Assembly (NCBI GenBank): GCA_902788035.1
Contig: CADAIL010000018.1
Coordinates: forward strand, 16,903 to 80,902
Reading direction: 5' to 3'
DNA length: 64,000 nucleotides
From: an uncultured Lachnospiraceae bacterium
GTDB lineage: Bacteria > Bacillota > Clostridia > Lachnospirales > Lachnospiraceae
This document shows positions 53,260 through 60,983 of the stretch, piece by piece. The notes beneath the pieces were generated by a model. It saw nothing but the letters and a program-made list of their open reading frames with translations. It was not told the DNA's origin and searched no databases. Position 1 is the stretch's first letter. Each line of letters opens with the position of its first letter. Position numbers and translations under genes: made by a program.

Positions 53260-54786
53260 ATGTTCACCAGGATCATGTCCGCTGCCATCGTCGGGATGGA
53301 TGTCATTCCCGTGCAGGTCGAGGCCGATGTCAGCGATGGACTGCCTCATTTTACCATGGTCGGTTTCGTATCAAGTCAGGTGAAAGAAGCCGGCGACCGT
53401 GTGCGCACTGCGCTCAAAAACATCGGATCCGCTCTCCCGCCGAAGCGTATCACAATCAATCTATCTCCGGCGGATGTGCCTAAGAGCGGCTCGGGGTTCG
53501 ATCTCCCAGTCGCCCTCGGCATGCTCGCTGCCATGGAGATTTTTTCTCCAGAAAGTCTCACCGGTATCATGGCTGTCGGCGAGCTCAGTCTGAGCGGTGA
53601 GATCAATCCCGTTGCCGGTATTCTGCCGTCGGCCATGAAAGCCAGGGAGATCGGAGTCAGCACCATGCTCGTCCCAAGGGCCAATCTCGGAGAGGCACGG
53701 CTCGTTGACGGCCTTACTGTTATCGGCTGTGCTTCCCTCCCCGAGGTCATTGATTTTCTTCGGGACGGAGTCCGGCCGGAAGACCGACTATCCCGAGAGG
53801 AACAGGAGATCAATTCTTATACCGTGGATTTTTCGGAAATACGCGGACAGGACGGAGTCAAGCGCGCGGCTGCCATCTCCGCTGCAGGTTTCCACAATCT
53901 TCTCATGATCGGTCCTCCGGGTTCCGGCAAGACAATGATAGCAAAGCGAATTCCGACGATCATGCCGCCCCTGACCCGGGACGAGAGCCTGGATATCACG
54001 AAAATCTACTCCATAGCCGGTCTCCTTTCACCTGATTCCCCGATCATGGGCACCCGGCCTTTCCGCTCCCCGCATCACACCATGAGCCCTCAGGCTCTCG
54101 CGGGAGGCGGTCGTATCCCGAAGCCCGGCGAGATCACACTCGCCCATCGCGGCATACTCTTTCTCGACGAGATGCCGGAATTCTCCCGCGGTTCGCTGGA
54201 AATACTTCGCCAACCGCTGGAAGATCGTGAAATCATCATCGCAAGACAGGCAGGCACGTTCCGCTTTCCCGCCGATTTTCTGCTGCTCGCAGCCATGAAT
54301 CCCTGCCCCTGCGGATACTTTCCCGACCGTTCAAGATGCAAATGCACTCCCCTCGAAATCAACAGCTACCTGAACCGAATATCGCAGCCCCTGCTCGACC
54401 GTATAGACCTCTGTGTCGAGTGTCCGGCGGTCTCCATTGATGAGCTAACGCCGGTTACGCCGTCCGGAAGGTCATCCCACGAGATCCGCAAGGAGGTCAT
54501 GAAGGCAGCAGCCATACAGAAGGCAAGATACCAGGATACCGGGTTCCATTTCAACTCAGAGATACCTTCGAGCCGCATAGGAGAATTCTGCGCGATGGAG
54601 GAATCCGCCGGCATTTTTCTCCGCAAGGCATATGACAGACTGGGGCTTACGGCTCGAAGTTATTTCAGAATCATCCGGGTCGCAAGAACGATCGCCGACC
54701 TTGCCGGTTCCGATCTCATCCTGAAAGAGCATGTCAGTGAGGCTGTGAGCTACCGGACAGTGGATAAGAAATACAGAGCAGTGTGA
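53260..54786 (+). CDS. comM: ComM/YifB-family AAA+ ATPase (Mg-chelatase-like)
   Basis: 508 residues from MFTRIMSAAIVGMDVIPVQVEADVSDGLPHF, with AAAGGA 6 bases upstream; an ATG six codons earlier has none. The N-terminal domain is Lon-protease-S16-like (PADVPKSGSGFDLPVALGMLAA). The AAA+ core has GPPGSGKTMIAKRIP (Walker A near residue 217) and ILFLDEMPEF. The C-terminal Mg-chelatase domain has MNPCPCGYFPD and a helical lid. ComM is a helicase that promotes branch migration during natural transformation. dprA follows, which supports that role. Confidence 0.95.
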   Translation: MFTRIMSAAIVGMDVIPVQVEADVSDGLPHFTMVGFVSSQVKEAGDRVRTALKNIGSALPPKRITINLSPADVPKSGSGFDLPVALGMLAAMEIFSPESLTGIMAVGELSLSGEINPVAGILPSAMKAREIGVSTMLVPRANLGEARLVDGLTVIGCASLPEVIDFLRDGVRPEDRLSREEQEINSYTVDFSEIRGQDGVKRAAAISAAGFHNLLMIGPPGSGKTMIAKRIPTIMPPLTRDESLDITKIYSIAGLLSPDSPIMGTRPFRSPHHTMSPQALAGGGRIPKPGEITLAHRGILFLDEMPEFSRGSLEILRQPLEDREIIIARQAGTFRFPADFLLLAAMNPCPCGYFPDRSRCKCTPLEINSYLNRISQPLLDRIDLCVECPAVSIDELTPVTPSGRSSHEIRKEVMKAAAIQKARYQDTGFHFNSEIPSSRIGEFCAMEESAGIFLRKAYDRLGLTARSYFRIIRVARTIADLAGSDLILKEHVSEAVSYRTVDKKYRAV

Positions 54787-54850
54787 GCACCGCTGCAGAA
54801 AAACACCGGTACATATGGATACTGATTCCGGAGAAAGAAAGGTGACAGAA

Positions 54851-55861
54851 ATGGCCGAGAATATACATTATATTAGAAGAAACAGCGATTATTTTCCGCT
54901 AAGGTTCGAGGGACTCACCGACGTGCCTGCGGGGCTTTATTACATAGGGAGCCTGCCGGATGACAATATTCCGTCCGTTGCGGTGGTCGGTGCACGGAGT
55001 TGCAGCAGTTATGGGAGGAAGACAGCATTTGCCCTCGGGAAGTTCCTCGCCGAGCACGGTGTACAGGTCATAAGCGGAATGGCGATGGGGATAGACTCGT
55101 CAGCTCAGGAGGGAGCTCTCGCTGCGGGCGGGAAGACATTTGCAGTCCTCGGATGCGGAGTGGACATCTGCTATCCGAGAACGAGCTATGCTGTCTACGA
55201 TGCCCTGGCGGTCCGGGGAGGGATCATTGCGGAGGTCGAGCCCGGCACCAAGCCTCTGGCTTTCAACTTTCCGCGCCGCAACCGGATCATCAGCGCCCTC
55301 TCCGACATCGTGATCGTTGTGGAAGCCAGAGAGAAATCCGGCTCGCTCATCACGGTGGACTGTGCGCTCGAGCAGGGACGGACCGTCTATGCGGTGCCCG
55401 GCCGCTTAGGCGACAGGCTTTCCGACGGCTGCAACTACCTGATTGCGCAGGGGGCAGGGATTCTCTGGTCCTTCGAGGCAGTGATGGAGGAGCTCGAGGG
55501 CGTGGCGGCGCTCAAGAAAGTAAGGGCAAGGCGCAGAGCTGCTCATAGCACGCAGATGACAGGATCCTCACCGCAAGTCGGAGAACAGTCACCGAGAGAG
55601 GCATCTGTGCCGCCGATCAAGTTCCACCAGATGACTCTGACATTCGACAGCAACGAAGCGGAAAAGGCGGTGCAGGATAACGTGATGCTCTCGCCCGCCG
55701 CCAAGAAGCTCTATGCCTGTCTGGACAGCGATCCCCGGGGGGCGGACGAGCTCTGTCAAAAAACCGGTCTTCCGGTGGCGCAGGTCATGTCCGCCGCCGT
55801 GGAGCTTCTCATGGAGGGCTGCATCCATGAGGTGGGCAAGAATTTGTTTGTGCGGGGCTGA
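54851..55861 (+). CDS. dprA: DNA-processing protein DprA
   Basis: 336 residues from MAENIHYIRRNSDYFP, with AAGGTG upstream. Rossmann-like core with VVGARSCSSYGRKTA, ISGMAMGIDSSAQEGAL, LGCGVDICYPR, FPRRNRIISALSD and ARE.SGSLITVDCALEQGRTVYAVPG. The C-terminal winged helix (LSPAAKKLYACLDSDPRGADELCQKTGL) is present; the N-terminal SAM domain of longer DprA proteins is not. It loads RecA on incoming single-stranded DNA. The stop codon abuts a half copy of the palindromic element. Confidence 0.95.
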   Translation: MAENIHYIRRNSDYFPLRFEGLTDVPAGLYYIGSLPDDNIPSVAVVGARSCSSYGRKTAFALGKFLAEHGVQVISGMAMGIDSSAQEGALAAGGKTFAVLGCGVDICYPRTSYAVYDALAVRGGIIAEVEPGTKPLAFNFPRRNRIISALSDIVIVVEAREKSGSLITVDCALEQGRTVYAVPGRLGDRLSDGCNYLIAQGAGILWSFEAVMEELEGVAALKKVRARRRAAHSTQMTGSSPQVGEQSPREASVPPIKFHQMTLTFDSNEAEKAVQDNVMLSPAAKKLYACLDSDPRGADELCQKTGLPVAQVMSAAVELLMEGCIHEVGKNLFVRG

Positions 55862-55936
55862 GGATATACGTTTTTCGATGAAGATGGTGTTTACTGTCGG
55901 TTCCTGGAACTCGGCTGCAGCCTGTCCGAACTGTTA
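55861..55936 (+). repeat. Half copy of the palindromic element at the dprA stop
   Basis: 3' arm only (GGATATACGTTTTTCGATG), outer arm ACTGTCGG and terminal repeat GCCTGTCCGAACTGTTA. Similarity to the matching half of copy F begins at the last dprA codons (GGGCTGAGGATATACG versus GGGCAGGATATACG). The 5' half is missing. Confidence 0.7.
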
Positions 55937-55948
55937 TGATAAGTCCGA

Positions 55949-56154
55949 GTAACAATGAGGACAGGCGCATCTCTAAATTCATATACCGGCAGCAAATCAT
56001 CCATCTTCGTGAGAAAAACATTGTATATCCGACCGAGAGATCAGAAAATGCCGTGGCATTTTCTAAGCTCGCAGGGCAGGATATACGTTTTTCGATGAAG
56101 ATGGTGTTTGCTGTCGGTTCTGGGAACTTAGCTGCAGTCTGTCCGAACTGTTAC
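55949..56154 (+). repeat. Palindromic intergenic element, copy F
   Basis: Terminal repeats GTAACAATGAGGACAGG and CTGTCCGAACTGTTAC, outer stem CCGGCAGCAAA / TTTGCTGTCGG and core 56002-56103, with arms TGTATATCC / GGATATAC and apical stem AGAAAATGCC / GGCATTTTCT. Total about 206 bp. Confidence 0.88.
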
Positions 56155-56262
56155 GCAGAGCAAATATTTTGCAGGAATTTCAAGAAAGATTTGCTGTACA
56201 AGAAAAGAAACTGGTGATATTCTTTCATGTGGTGCATTTTGTTCTAGACTTTTTGACATCAG

Positions 56263-56345
56263 GGTCCGCACATCCGGACAGAAAAGACCGAAGCCTGGCT
56301 GTTCCGGTCATAAGGCGGCCCGCGTAAAAGAGGAGGAGGTTTATT
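56263..56345 (+). promoter_or_regulatory. Leader of uraA with two hairpins
   Basis: GTCCG / CGGAC (56270-56280 region) and GACCG / CGGTC (56286-56310 region) are adjacent, ending 30 bp before the AGGAGG site. A possible promoter (TTGCTG, 18-base spacer, TGATAT) lies near 56190-56220. No PyrR-binding loop or known riboswitch could be matched. Confidence 0.3.
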
Positions 56346-57740
56346 TTGAGTAACACACCAACTGAGAAAGATGGAGCCATCTACGACGCGAAACAGCTCG
56401 GAATACCGAAAATGCTCGTTCTCGGCCTGCAGCACATGTTCGCTATGTTCGGTGCTACGATCCTGGTCCCGATCCTGGTCAATTCCTATTTCCACGGTGA
56501 AGGGCTCTCCATCCAGGTCACACTGTTCTTTGCGGGCGTTGGCACGCTGTTCTTCCATATCTGTGCCAAATTGAAGGTCCCGGCTTTCCTCGGTTCATCA
56601 TTTGCATTCCTGGGCGGATTTGCAACTGTTGCCGAGCTTAACTCCGGTATATTTGCAAATATGACCTACGGCGAAAAGCTGCCCTACGCCTGCGGCGGCA
56701 TCGTAGTAGCCGGTCTTCTGTATCTGGTGCTCGCGCTGGTCATCCGTCTTGTCGGCGTAAAGCGCGTCATGCGTTTCCTTCCGCCGATAGTCACAGGCCC
56801 GATCATCATCTGTATCGGTCTCTCCCTGGCAGGCAGCGCTATCAACAATGCGCAGACCAACTGGTTCCTCGCGCTTGTAGCACTCATCGTCATCATCGTA
56901 TTCAATATCTGGGGCAAAGGAATGTTCAAGATCATCCCGATCCTCATGGGCGTCCTGATCTCCTACGCGGTTGCGCTGGCTATGCAGTTCGCAGGCATGA
57001 CGAACCCTGACGGAAGCGCGATTATTGATTTCACTTCCACAGCTTCTTCAGCCTGGGTCGGCCTTCCGGATTTCATCCTCTGCAAGTTCAACCTGACAGC
57101 GGTCCTGGTCATGGCTCCGATCGCCATCGCGACCATGATGGAGCATATCGGCGATATGTCCGCTATCTCCGCGACGGTAGGCGAGAACTTCCTCGAGGAT
57201 CCGGGTCTCCATCGCACACTGATCGGCGATGGTCTCGCCACCTCGCTCTCCGCATTCTTCGGCGGCCCCGCCAACACGACATACGGTGAGAACACAGGCG
57301 TTCTGGAGCTCTCCCGTGTATTTGATCCGGCGGTCATCCGCATCGCGGCTGTCTACGCTGTAGTGCTCAGCTTCGTACCGAAGTTCGCAAGCATCATCGG
57401 TTCCATGCCGGCTTCCATCATCGGCGGCGTAAGCTTCATCCTTTACGGAATGATTTCCGCAATCGGTATCCGTAACGTTGTTGAGAACCGTGTAGACCTC
57501 ACGAACAGCAGAAACCTGATCATCGCAGCCGTCATTCTGGTCTGCGGCCTCGGGTTCTCAAGCGGTCTCACCTTCGAGATCGCCGGTACATCCATCACTC
57601 TCACATCTCTGGCTATTGCCTCCATCGCAGGCGTTCTTCTGAATACGATCCTGCCGGGCAATGACTACGAGTTCGGCGTAAACCCGGAGGGCGATATGAA
57701 CCGCGGCGTCACACTGAAGGCAAGACACAGAAAAGACTGA
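56346..57740 (+). CDS. uraA: Uracil/xanthine permease (NCS2 family)
   Basis: 464 residues with a TTG start set by GAGGAGGAGG. Fourteen hydrophobic segments; MLVLGLQHMFAMFGATILVPIL opens TM1, SSFAFLGGFAT and the family motif TTYGENTGVLELSRV are present. NCS2 proteins import uracil or purine bases with protons; UraA-like sequence suggests uracil. No pyrimidine genes are adjacent. Flanked on both sides by palindromic elements F and G. Confidence 0.93.
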   Translation: MSNTPTEKDGAIYDAKQLGIPKMLVLGLQHMFAMFGATILVPILVNSYFHGEGLSIQVTLFFAGVGTLFFHICAKLKVPAFLGSSFAFLGGFATVAELNSGIFANMTYGEKLPYACGGIVVAGLLYLVLALVIRLVGVKRVMRFLPPIVTGPIIICIGLSLAGSAINNAQTNWFLALVALIVIIVFNIWGKGMFKIIPILMGVLISYAVALAMQFAGMTNPDGSAIIDFTSTASSAWVGLPDFILCKFNLTAVLVMAPIAIATMMEHIGDMSAISATVGENFLEDPGLHRTLIGDGLATSLSAFFGGPANTTYGENTGVLELSRVFDPAVIRIAAVYAVVLSFVPKFASIIGSMPASIIGGVSFILYGMISAIGIRNVVENRVDLTNSRNLIIAAVILVCGLGFSSGLTFEIAGTSITLTSLAIASIAGVLLNTILPGNDYEFGVNPEGDMNRGVTLKARHRKD

Positions 57741-57747
57741 TATTCAG

Positions 57748-57949
57748 GTAACAGTTCAGACAGGCTGTTTCTGTATGTCGTTTCCGGCAGCAAAGCATCC
57801 ATCTTCACAAGAAAAACATTGCAGGTCCTTCACTGTGAGATCAAAAAGCCTTAGCTTTTTAAGCTCACAGAAAGGGCCTGCGTTTTTCGTTGAAGATGAT
57901 GTTTGCGGCCGGATCCGAAGACTTCGCTCCAGCCTGTCTGAACTGTTAC
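57748..57949 (+). repeat. Palindromic intergenic element, copy G (complete, with perfect 20-bp terminal repeats)
   Basis: Both ends carry GTAACAGTTCAGACAGGCTG in inverted orientation, 20 of 20 matching. Core 57800-57898 with arms GCAGGTCC / GGGCCTGC and apical stem AAAAAGCC / AGCTTTTT. Length 202 bp. It begins 7 bp after the uraA stop and lies between convergent genes, so it may also terminate both. Confidence 0.92.
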
Positions 57950-57990
57950 ATTTTTTAGATCAGAAGCAGCTTAATGCTTTACAGCTGCCC

Positions 57991-59220
57991 TCATGAGTTT
58001 TTCTTACGCAGTATGTCCCAAGGCTGAACATCCGCGTCAATTTTTATATGAAGCTCCTGCTTCGGATGCGGAGCCGATTCCATCTCATTGCCATCCGCGT
58101 CATAGATAGCGAGCACCGGCACCTCTATATTTCTGCCGTCAGGCTTCATGACTTCAATCACGTCACCCACGCAGAACTTATTCTTCTGCTCCGTCACCGC
58201 GCAGCCGCTCTCATCAATTCGGCGCACGATACCCAGGAATGTATAGGCATTCACGTAGGTGTTATTGTCATAGATCTGGTCCTCTTCTGAGGGCTTGCCG
58301 TAGAAAAAGCCGGTCGTGAACTTGCGATAGGTGCAGTCCGCGATCTGCTCCCGGTACCAGGGAAGATTCTTCTCATAGAGAGCAGGATCCTTCTCATAGG
58401 CATCCATAGCCAGCCTGTAGGTCCTTGCAGCAGTCGCCACATACAGTGCGGTCTTCATCCTACCTTCGATCTTGAAGCTGTCTATGCCGGCGTCGTACAG
58501 ATCCGGAAGGTGCTCGATCATGCACAGATCCTTGGAATTAAATATATAGGTCCCGCGCTCGTTCTCCTCAATCGGCATATACTCGCCGGGCCTCGTCTCC
58601 TCGACCACCGCATACTTCCAGCGGCACGGGTGCGTGCATAGACCGCGGTTCGCGTCGCGGCCGACCAGATAATTGGACAGCAGGCACCTTCCGGAATAGG
58701 AGATGCACATAGCGCCGTGGACGAAAACCTCTATCTCAAGATCGTCCGGGATCCTCTCGCGGATTGCTTTGATCTCCCGGAGCGAGAGCTCCCTGGCTGT
58801 AACGATGCGGGAAGCCCCGAGGCTGTGCCAGAAGAGACAGGTCTCGTAGTTCGTGCTGTTGGCCTGGGTGCTGATATGGATCTCGAGCTCCGGCGCTACC
58901 CGGCGGGCAAGTGCGAACATTCCGGCGTCCGCTACGAGTACCGCATCCGGCTTAATGTCCAAAGCCAGCTCCTTGAAGTACTTTTCAGCTTCCGCGAGAT
59001 CGCTGTTGTGGGCATAGATGTTGGCGGTCACGTAGACTTTGGCTCCGTGAGCATGTGCAAATGCAATCCCCTCCTTCATCTCCTCTCTCGTAAAGTTCGT
59101 TGCCTTCGCCCTGAGGCTGAAGGCTTCCCCTCCGAGATAGACGGCGTCAGCTCCGTAGAGCACCGCCACTTTCAAAACGTCCAGACTCCCTGCGGGGAGC
59201 AGCAGTTCCGGTCTTTTCAT
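57991..59220 (-). CDS. Peptidase U32 family protein, probable tRNA uridine hydroxylation factor
   Basis: 409 residues with the U32 signature EVFVHGAMCISYSGRCLLSNYLVGRDANRGLC and its conserved cysteines, and a C-terminal beta-barrel (about 330-409). Related proteins (YrrN/YrrO of B. subtilis, TrhP/YegQ of E. coli) make 5-hydroxyuridine at tRNA position 34. The neighbouring O-methyltransferase matches YrrM/TrmR, which methylates that base, so the two probably act in sequence. B. subtilis has two U32 genes here; this window has one. Confidence 0.9.
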   Translation of the reverse strand: MKRPELLLPAGSLDVLKVAVLYGADAVYLGGEAFSLRAKATNFTREEMKEGIAFAHAHGAKVYVTANIYAHNSDLAEAEKYFKELALDIKPDAVLVADAGMFALARRVAPELEIHISTQANSTNYETCLFWHSLGASRIVTARELSLREIKAIRERIPDDLEIEVFVHGAMCISYSGRCLLSNYLVGRDANRGLCTHPCRWKYAVVEETRPGEYMPIEENERGTYIFNSKDLCMIEHLPDLYDAGIDSFKIEGRMKTALYVATAARTYRLAMDAYEKDPALYEKNLPWYREQIADCTYRKFTTGFFYGKPSEEDQIYDNNTYVNAYTFLGIVRRIDESGCAVTEQKNKFCVGDVIEVMKPDGRNIEVPVLAIYDADGNEMESAPHPKQELHIKIDADVQPWDILRKKNS

Positions 59221-59271
59221 ATTATTACTCCCAAACCCTCCATAGTATATAACTTAGTGTGAGATGACTCC

Positions 59272-59316
59272 CGCCACTATAGGCGGTGTGCAACAAACTA
59301 GTCTCAGTGGCGGGTG
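59272..59316 (-). repeat. Inverted repeat between the methyltransferase and U32 genes
   Basis: CCCGCCACT / AGTGGCGGG, 9 bp, 27-base loop. No T-run, so more likely a processing or regulatory hairpin than a terminator. Confidence 0.4.
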
Positions 59317-59370
59317 TCAATCCCCCACTGAGATATCCGCTCCGCCTTAATTTGCAGGAAGTTCTGCCAT

Positions 59371-60006
59371 TCATTTCTTCACAGATACGGCAAGCCCGTC
59401 GCCAATCGGAAGTATCGTTGTCACGAGGTCTTCCCTATGGGTGATCTCATGCAGGTACTCCCGCATCCGCTTGTAAATCGTCCGATTCCTGCGCTCAACA
59501 GCGTAGTGAGATTCAAGAATATCTCCATCCTGCAGCACGTTGTCGCTGATCAGCATGCCGCCGGGAGCAAGAAGACGCATGACCTCAGGCAGAAAATGTA
59601 TATACTGGCCCTTGGCGGCGTCCATAAAAATCAGATCATAAGGTCCGGCAAGTTTCGGGAGCACATCCTGTGCGTCACCGAAAATGAGCTCTACGCGGTC
59701 GCTCACTCCCGCTGCCCTGAAGTTCTCTCTGGCCGGCTCAATTCTCTTTTCATAATTCTCAATTGTCGTGATATGCGCATCGGAGTTCTCACACATGAGA
59801 ATGGCGGAAAATCCGACAGCGCAGCCCACCTCGAGTATATCCTTCGGCTTCGTTGCCGCGAGCAGGACCCGAAGAACACTCTGCGTTTCCCTGCGTATGA
59901 TCGGCACATAAGCAGCCACAGCCTCCTCCTCAAGACGATTCAGAAAATCGGAATTCCCCGTATCCATGGAGGCCAGAAAAGTATGCATTCTCTCTATTCT
60001 ATCCAT
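59371..60006 (-). CDS. O-methyltransferase, YrrM/TrmR-like
   Basis: 211 residues of the Methyltransf_3 (COMT-like) family: ILEVGCAVGFSAILMCE, ITTIENYEKRIEPARENF, LIFMDAAKGQYIHFLPEVMRLLAPGGMLISDNVL. In B. subtilis the orthologue in the same gene order methylates 5-hydroxyuridine-34 of tRNA to 5-methoxyuridine. The start is approximate; MDRIERMHTF follows a weak GGGG site and the perfect palindrome AAGAGCGCC-c-GGCGCTCTT (60014-60032). Confidence 0.88.
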   Translation of the reverse strand: MDRIERMHTFLASMDTGNSDFLNRLEEEAVAAYVPIIRRETQSVLRVLLAATKPKDILEVGCAVGFSAILMCENSDAHITTIENYEKRIEPARENFRAAGVSDRVELIFGDAQDVLPKLAGPYDLIFMDAAKGQYIHFLPEVMRLLAPGGMLISDNVLQDGDILESHYAVERRNRTIYKRMREYLHEITHREDLVTTILPIGDGLAVSVKK

Positions 60007-60053
60007 TCATGCCCCAAGAGCGCCCGGCGCTCTTCTTTCCCGTTACATTGCAA

Positions 60054-60109
60054 GGACGGTTCCGCTGACCCTGTGCCATCTACCATCGCACCGGTCCTCA
60101 GAACCGTCC
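60054..60109 (-). repeat. REP-like palindrome GGACGGTTC / GAACCGTCC
   Basis: Nested stems: GGACGGTTC / GAACCGTCC, TGACC / GGTCC and GTGC / GCAC. This belongs to the GGGGACGGTTC...GAACCGTCCCC class of dispersed palindromes known from many Clostridia. Only one copy is in this window. Confidence 0.65.
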
Positions 60110-60114
60110 CCATT

Positions 60115-60549
60115 TTAATTATCCTTTTCTTCTTCTCCTGACGATCCTGCCCCCGGCTGACCCTCGGTATCTATCCCGGCGAGAATTCGCATCATCTCTG
60201 TAGGTTTCTCAGATGTATTCAGAAGATACGTTCCGCTCTGGAGTTTACCGTGGTAAGAGGACAACCTTTCCTGAGCGATGAATATCCATCCGCTCTCGAT
60301 CAGGTCATTCTTTACCAGAATATCGGCTATCTCTCTGGTCGAAGCTCCCTCGGGGATCTCAACGAGGACATCCTGACCCGGCTCTGACGCTATTGCCTGC
60401 TCGTTAAATATCGAATAACCGAAAACATAGGACATTCTCGCGATAGAAATAAAGAATATGGCTACAAGGACATACAGCAGGATCCTGATGACTCCCTTTG
60501 CGCCGAAAAGCGCAACTGTATATCCCACATCTCTGTTTTTCTTTGCCAT
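60115..60549 (-). CDS. MltG/YceG N-terminal-domain protein lacking the transglycosylase domain
   Basis: 144 residues. One membrane segment (about 20-42) is followed by a LysM-like domain: VLVEIPEGASTREIADILVKNDLIESGWIFIAQERLSSYHGKLQSGTYLLNTSEKPTEMMRILAG. This is the first part of MltG, the endolytic murein transglycosylase that sets glycan length. MltG is normally 330-400 residues; the catalytic YceG core is absent and the frame ends in a disordered EEEKDN tail. Position in the ireB-ruvX-DUF1292-mltG-yrrM order confirms homology to yrrL. ATG after AAAGGA. Confidence 0.82.
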   Translation of the reverse strand: MAKKNRDVGYTVALFGAKGVIRILLYVLVAIFFISIARMSYVFGYSIFNEQAIASEPGQDVLVEIPEGASTREIADILVKNDLIESGWIFIAQERLSSYHGKLQSGTYLLNTSEKPTEMMRILAGIDTEGQPGAGSSGEEEKDN

Positions 60550-60567
60550 CAAATCATCCTTTCAAAT

Positions 60568-60909
60568 TCAGACTTCCGGTTCTTCCACTCCGGTCTCGGT
60601 GATCAATCGCTGATATATCTCCCTCACCATGCGAATTATTTCTGTCTCTGCGTCCATGTAAGCATTGACCTCCGGGATCTTCTGCATGCTCTGGAATTTC
60701 TTCTCGAGTATGTCAGCGGTATCAATCAGGTCTTCATCTGCTCCTTCTTCGTACAGCTTAAAAATATCCGTGCGATATTGATTGATCTGTTCTTTCAGGT
60801 CCGGACGCTTATTGAGATTTTCCTGCGCCCTTATAAAACGACGGTAAGCCCGACTTTCAAGTATACTTTTTACCAACTTATCCGTACAGGCGTCAACATT
60901 GCTTTCCAT
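60568..60909 (-). CDS. YlbF/YmcA family protein
   Basis: 113 residues, almost fully helical: AYRRFIRAQENLNKRPDLKEQINQYRTDIFKLYEEG is the family core. In B. subtilis YlbF and YmcA with YaaT form a complex that directs RNase Y to transcripts and affects competence, sporulation and biofilm. It is encoded right after an RNase J gene, which suggests joint control of RNA processing. GAAGGAAGG before the ATG. Confidence 0.88.
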   Translation of the reverse strand: MESNVDACTDKLVKSILESRAYRRFIRAQENLNKRPDLKEQINQYRTDIFKLYEEGADEDLIDTADILEKKFQSMQKIPEVNAYMDAETEIIRMVREIYQRLITETGVEEPEV

Positions 60910-60983
60910 CTTGAACCTTCCTTCTGCACATTTGCAATATGAAATTATGATACCAGAACAGACTTATGCGTGCAAGACGCAAA

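Noticed and set aside
56263..56345. PyrR-binding attenuator before uraA
   Set aside because: No PyrR loop consensus and no terminator T-run are visible; only two plain hairpins.
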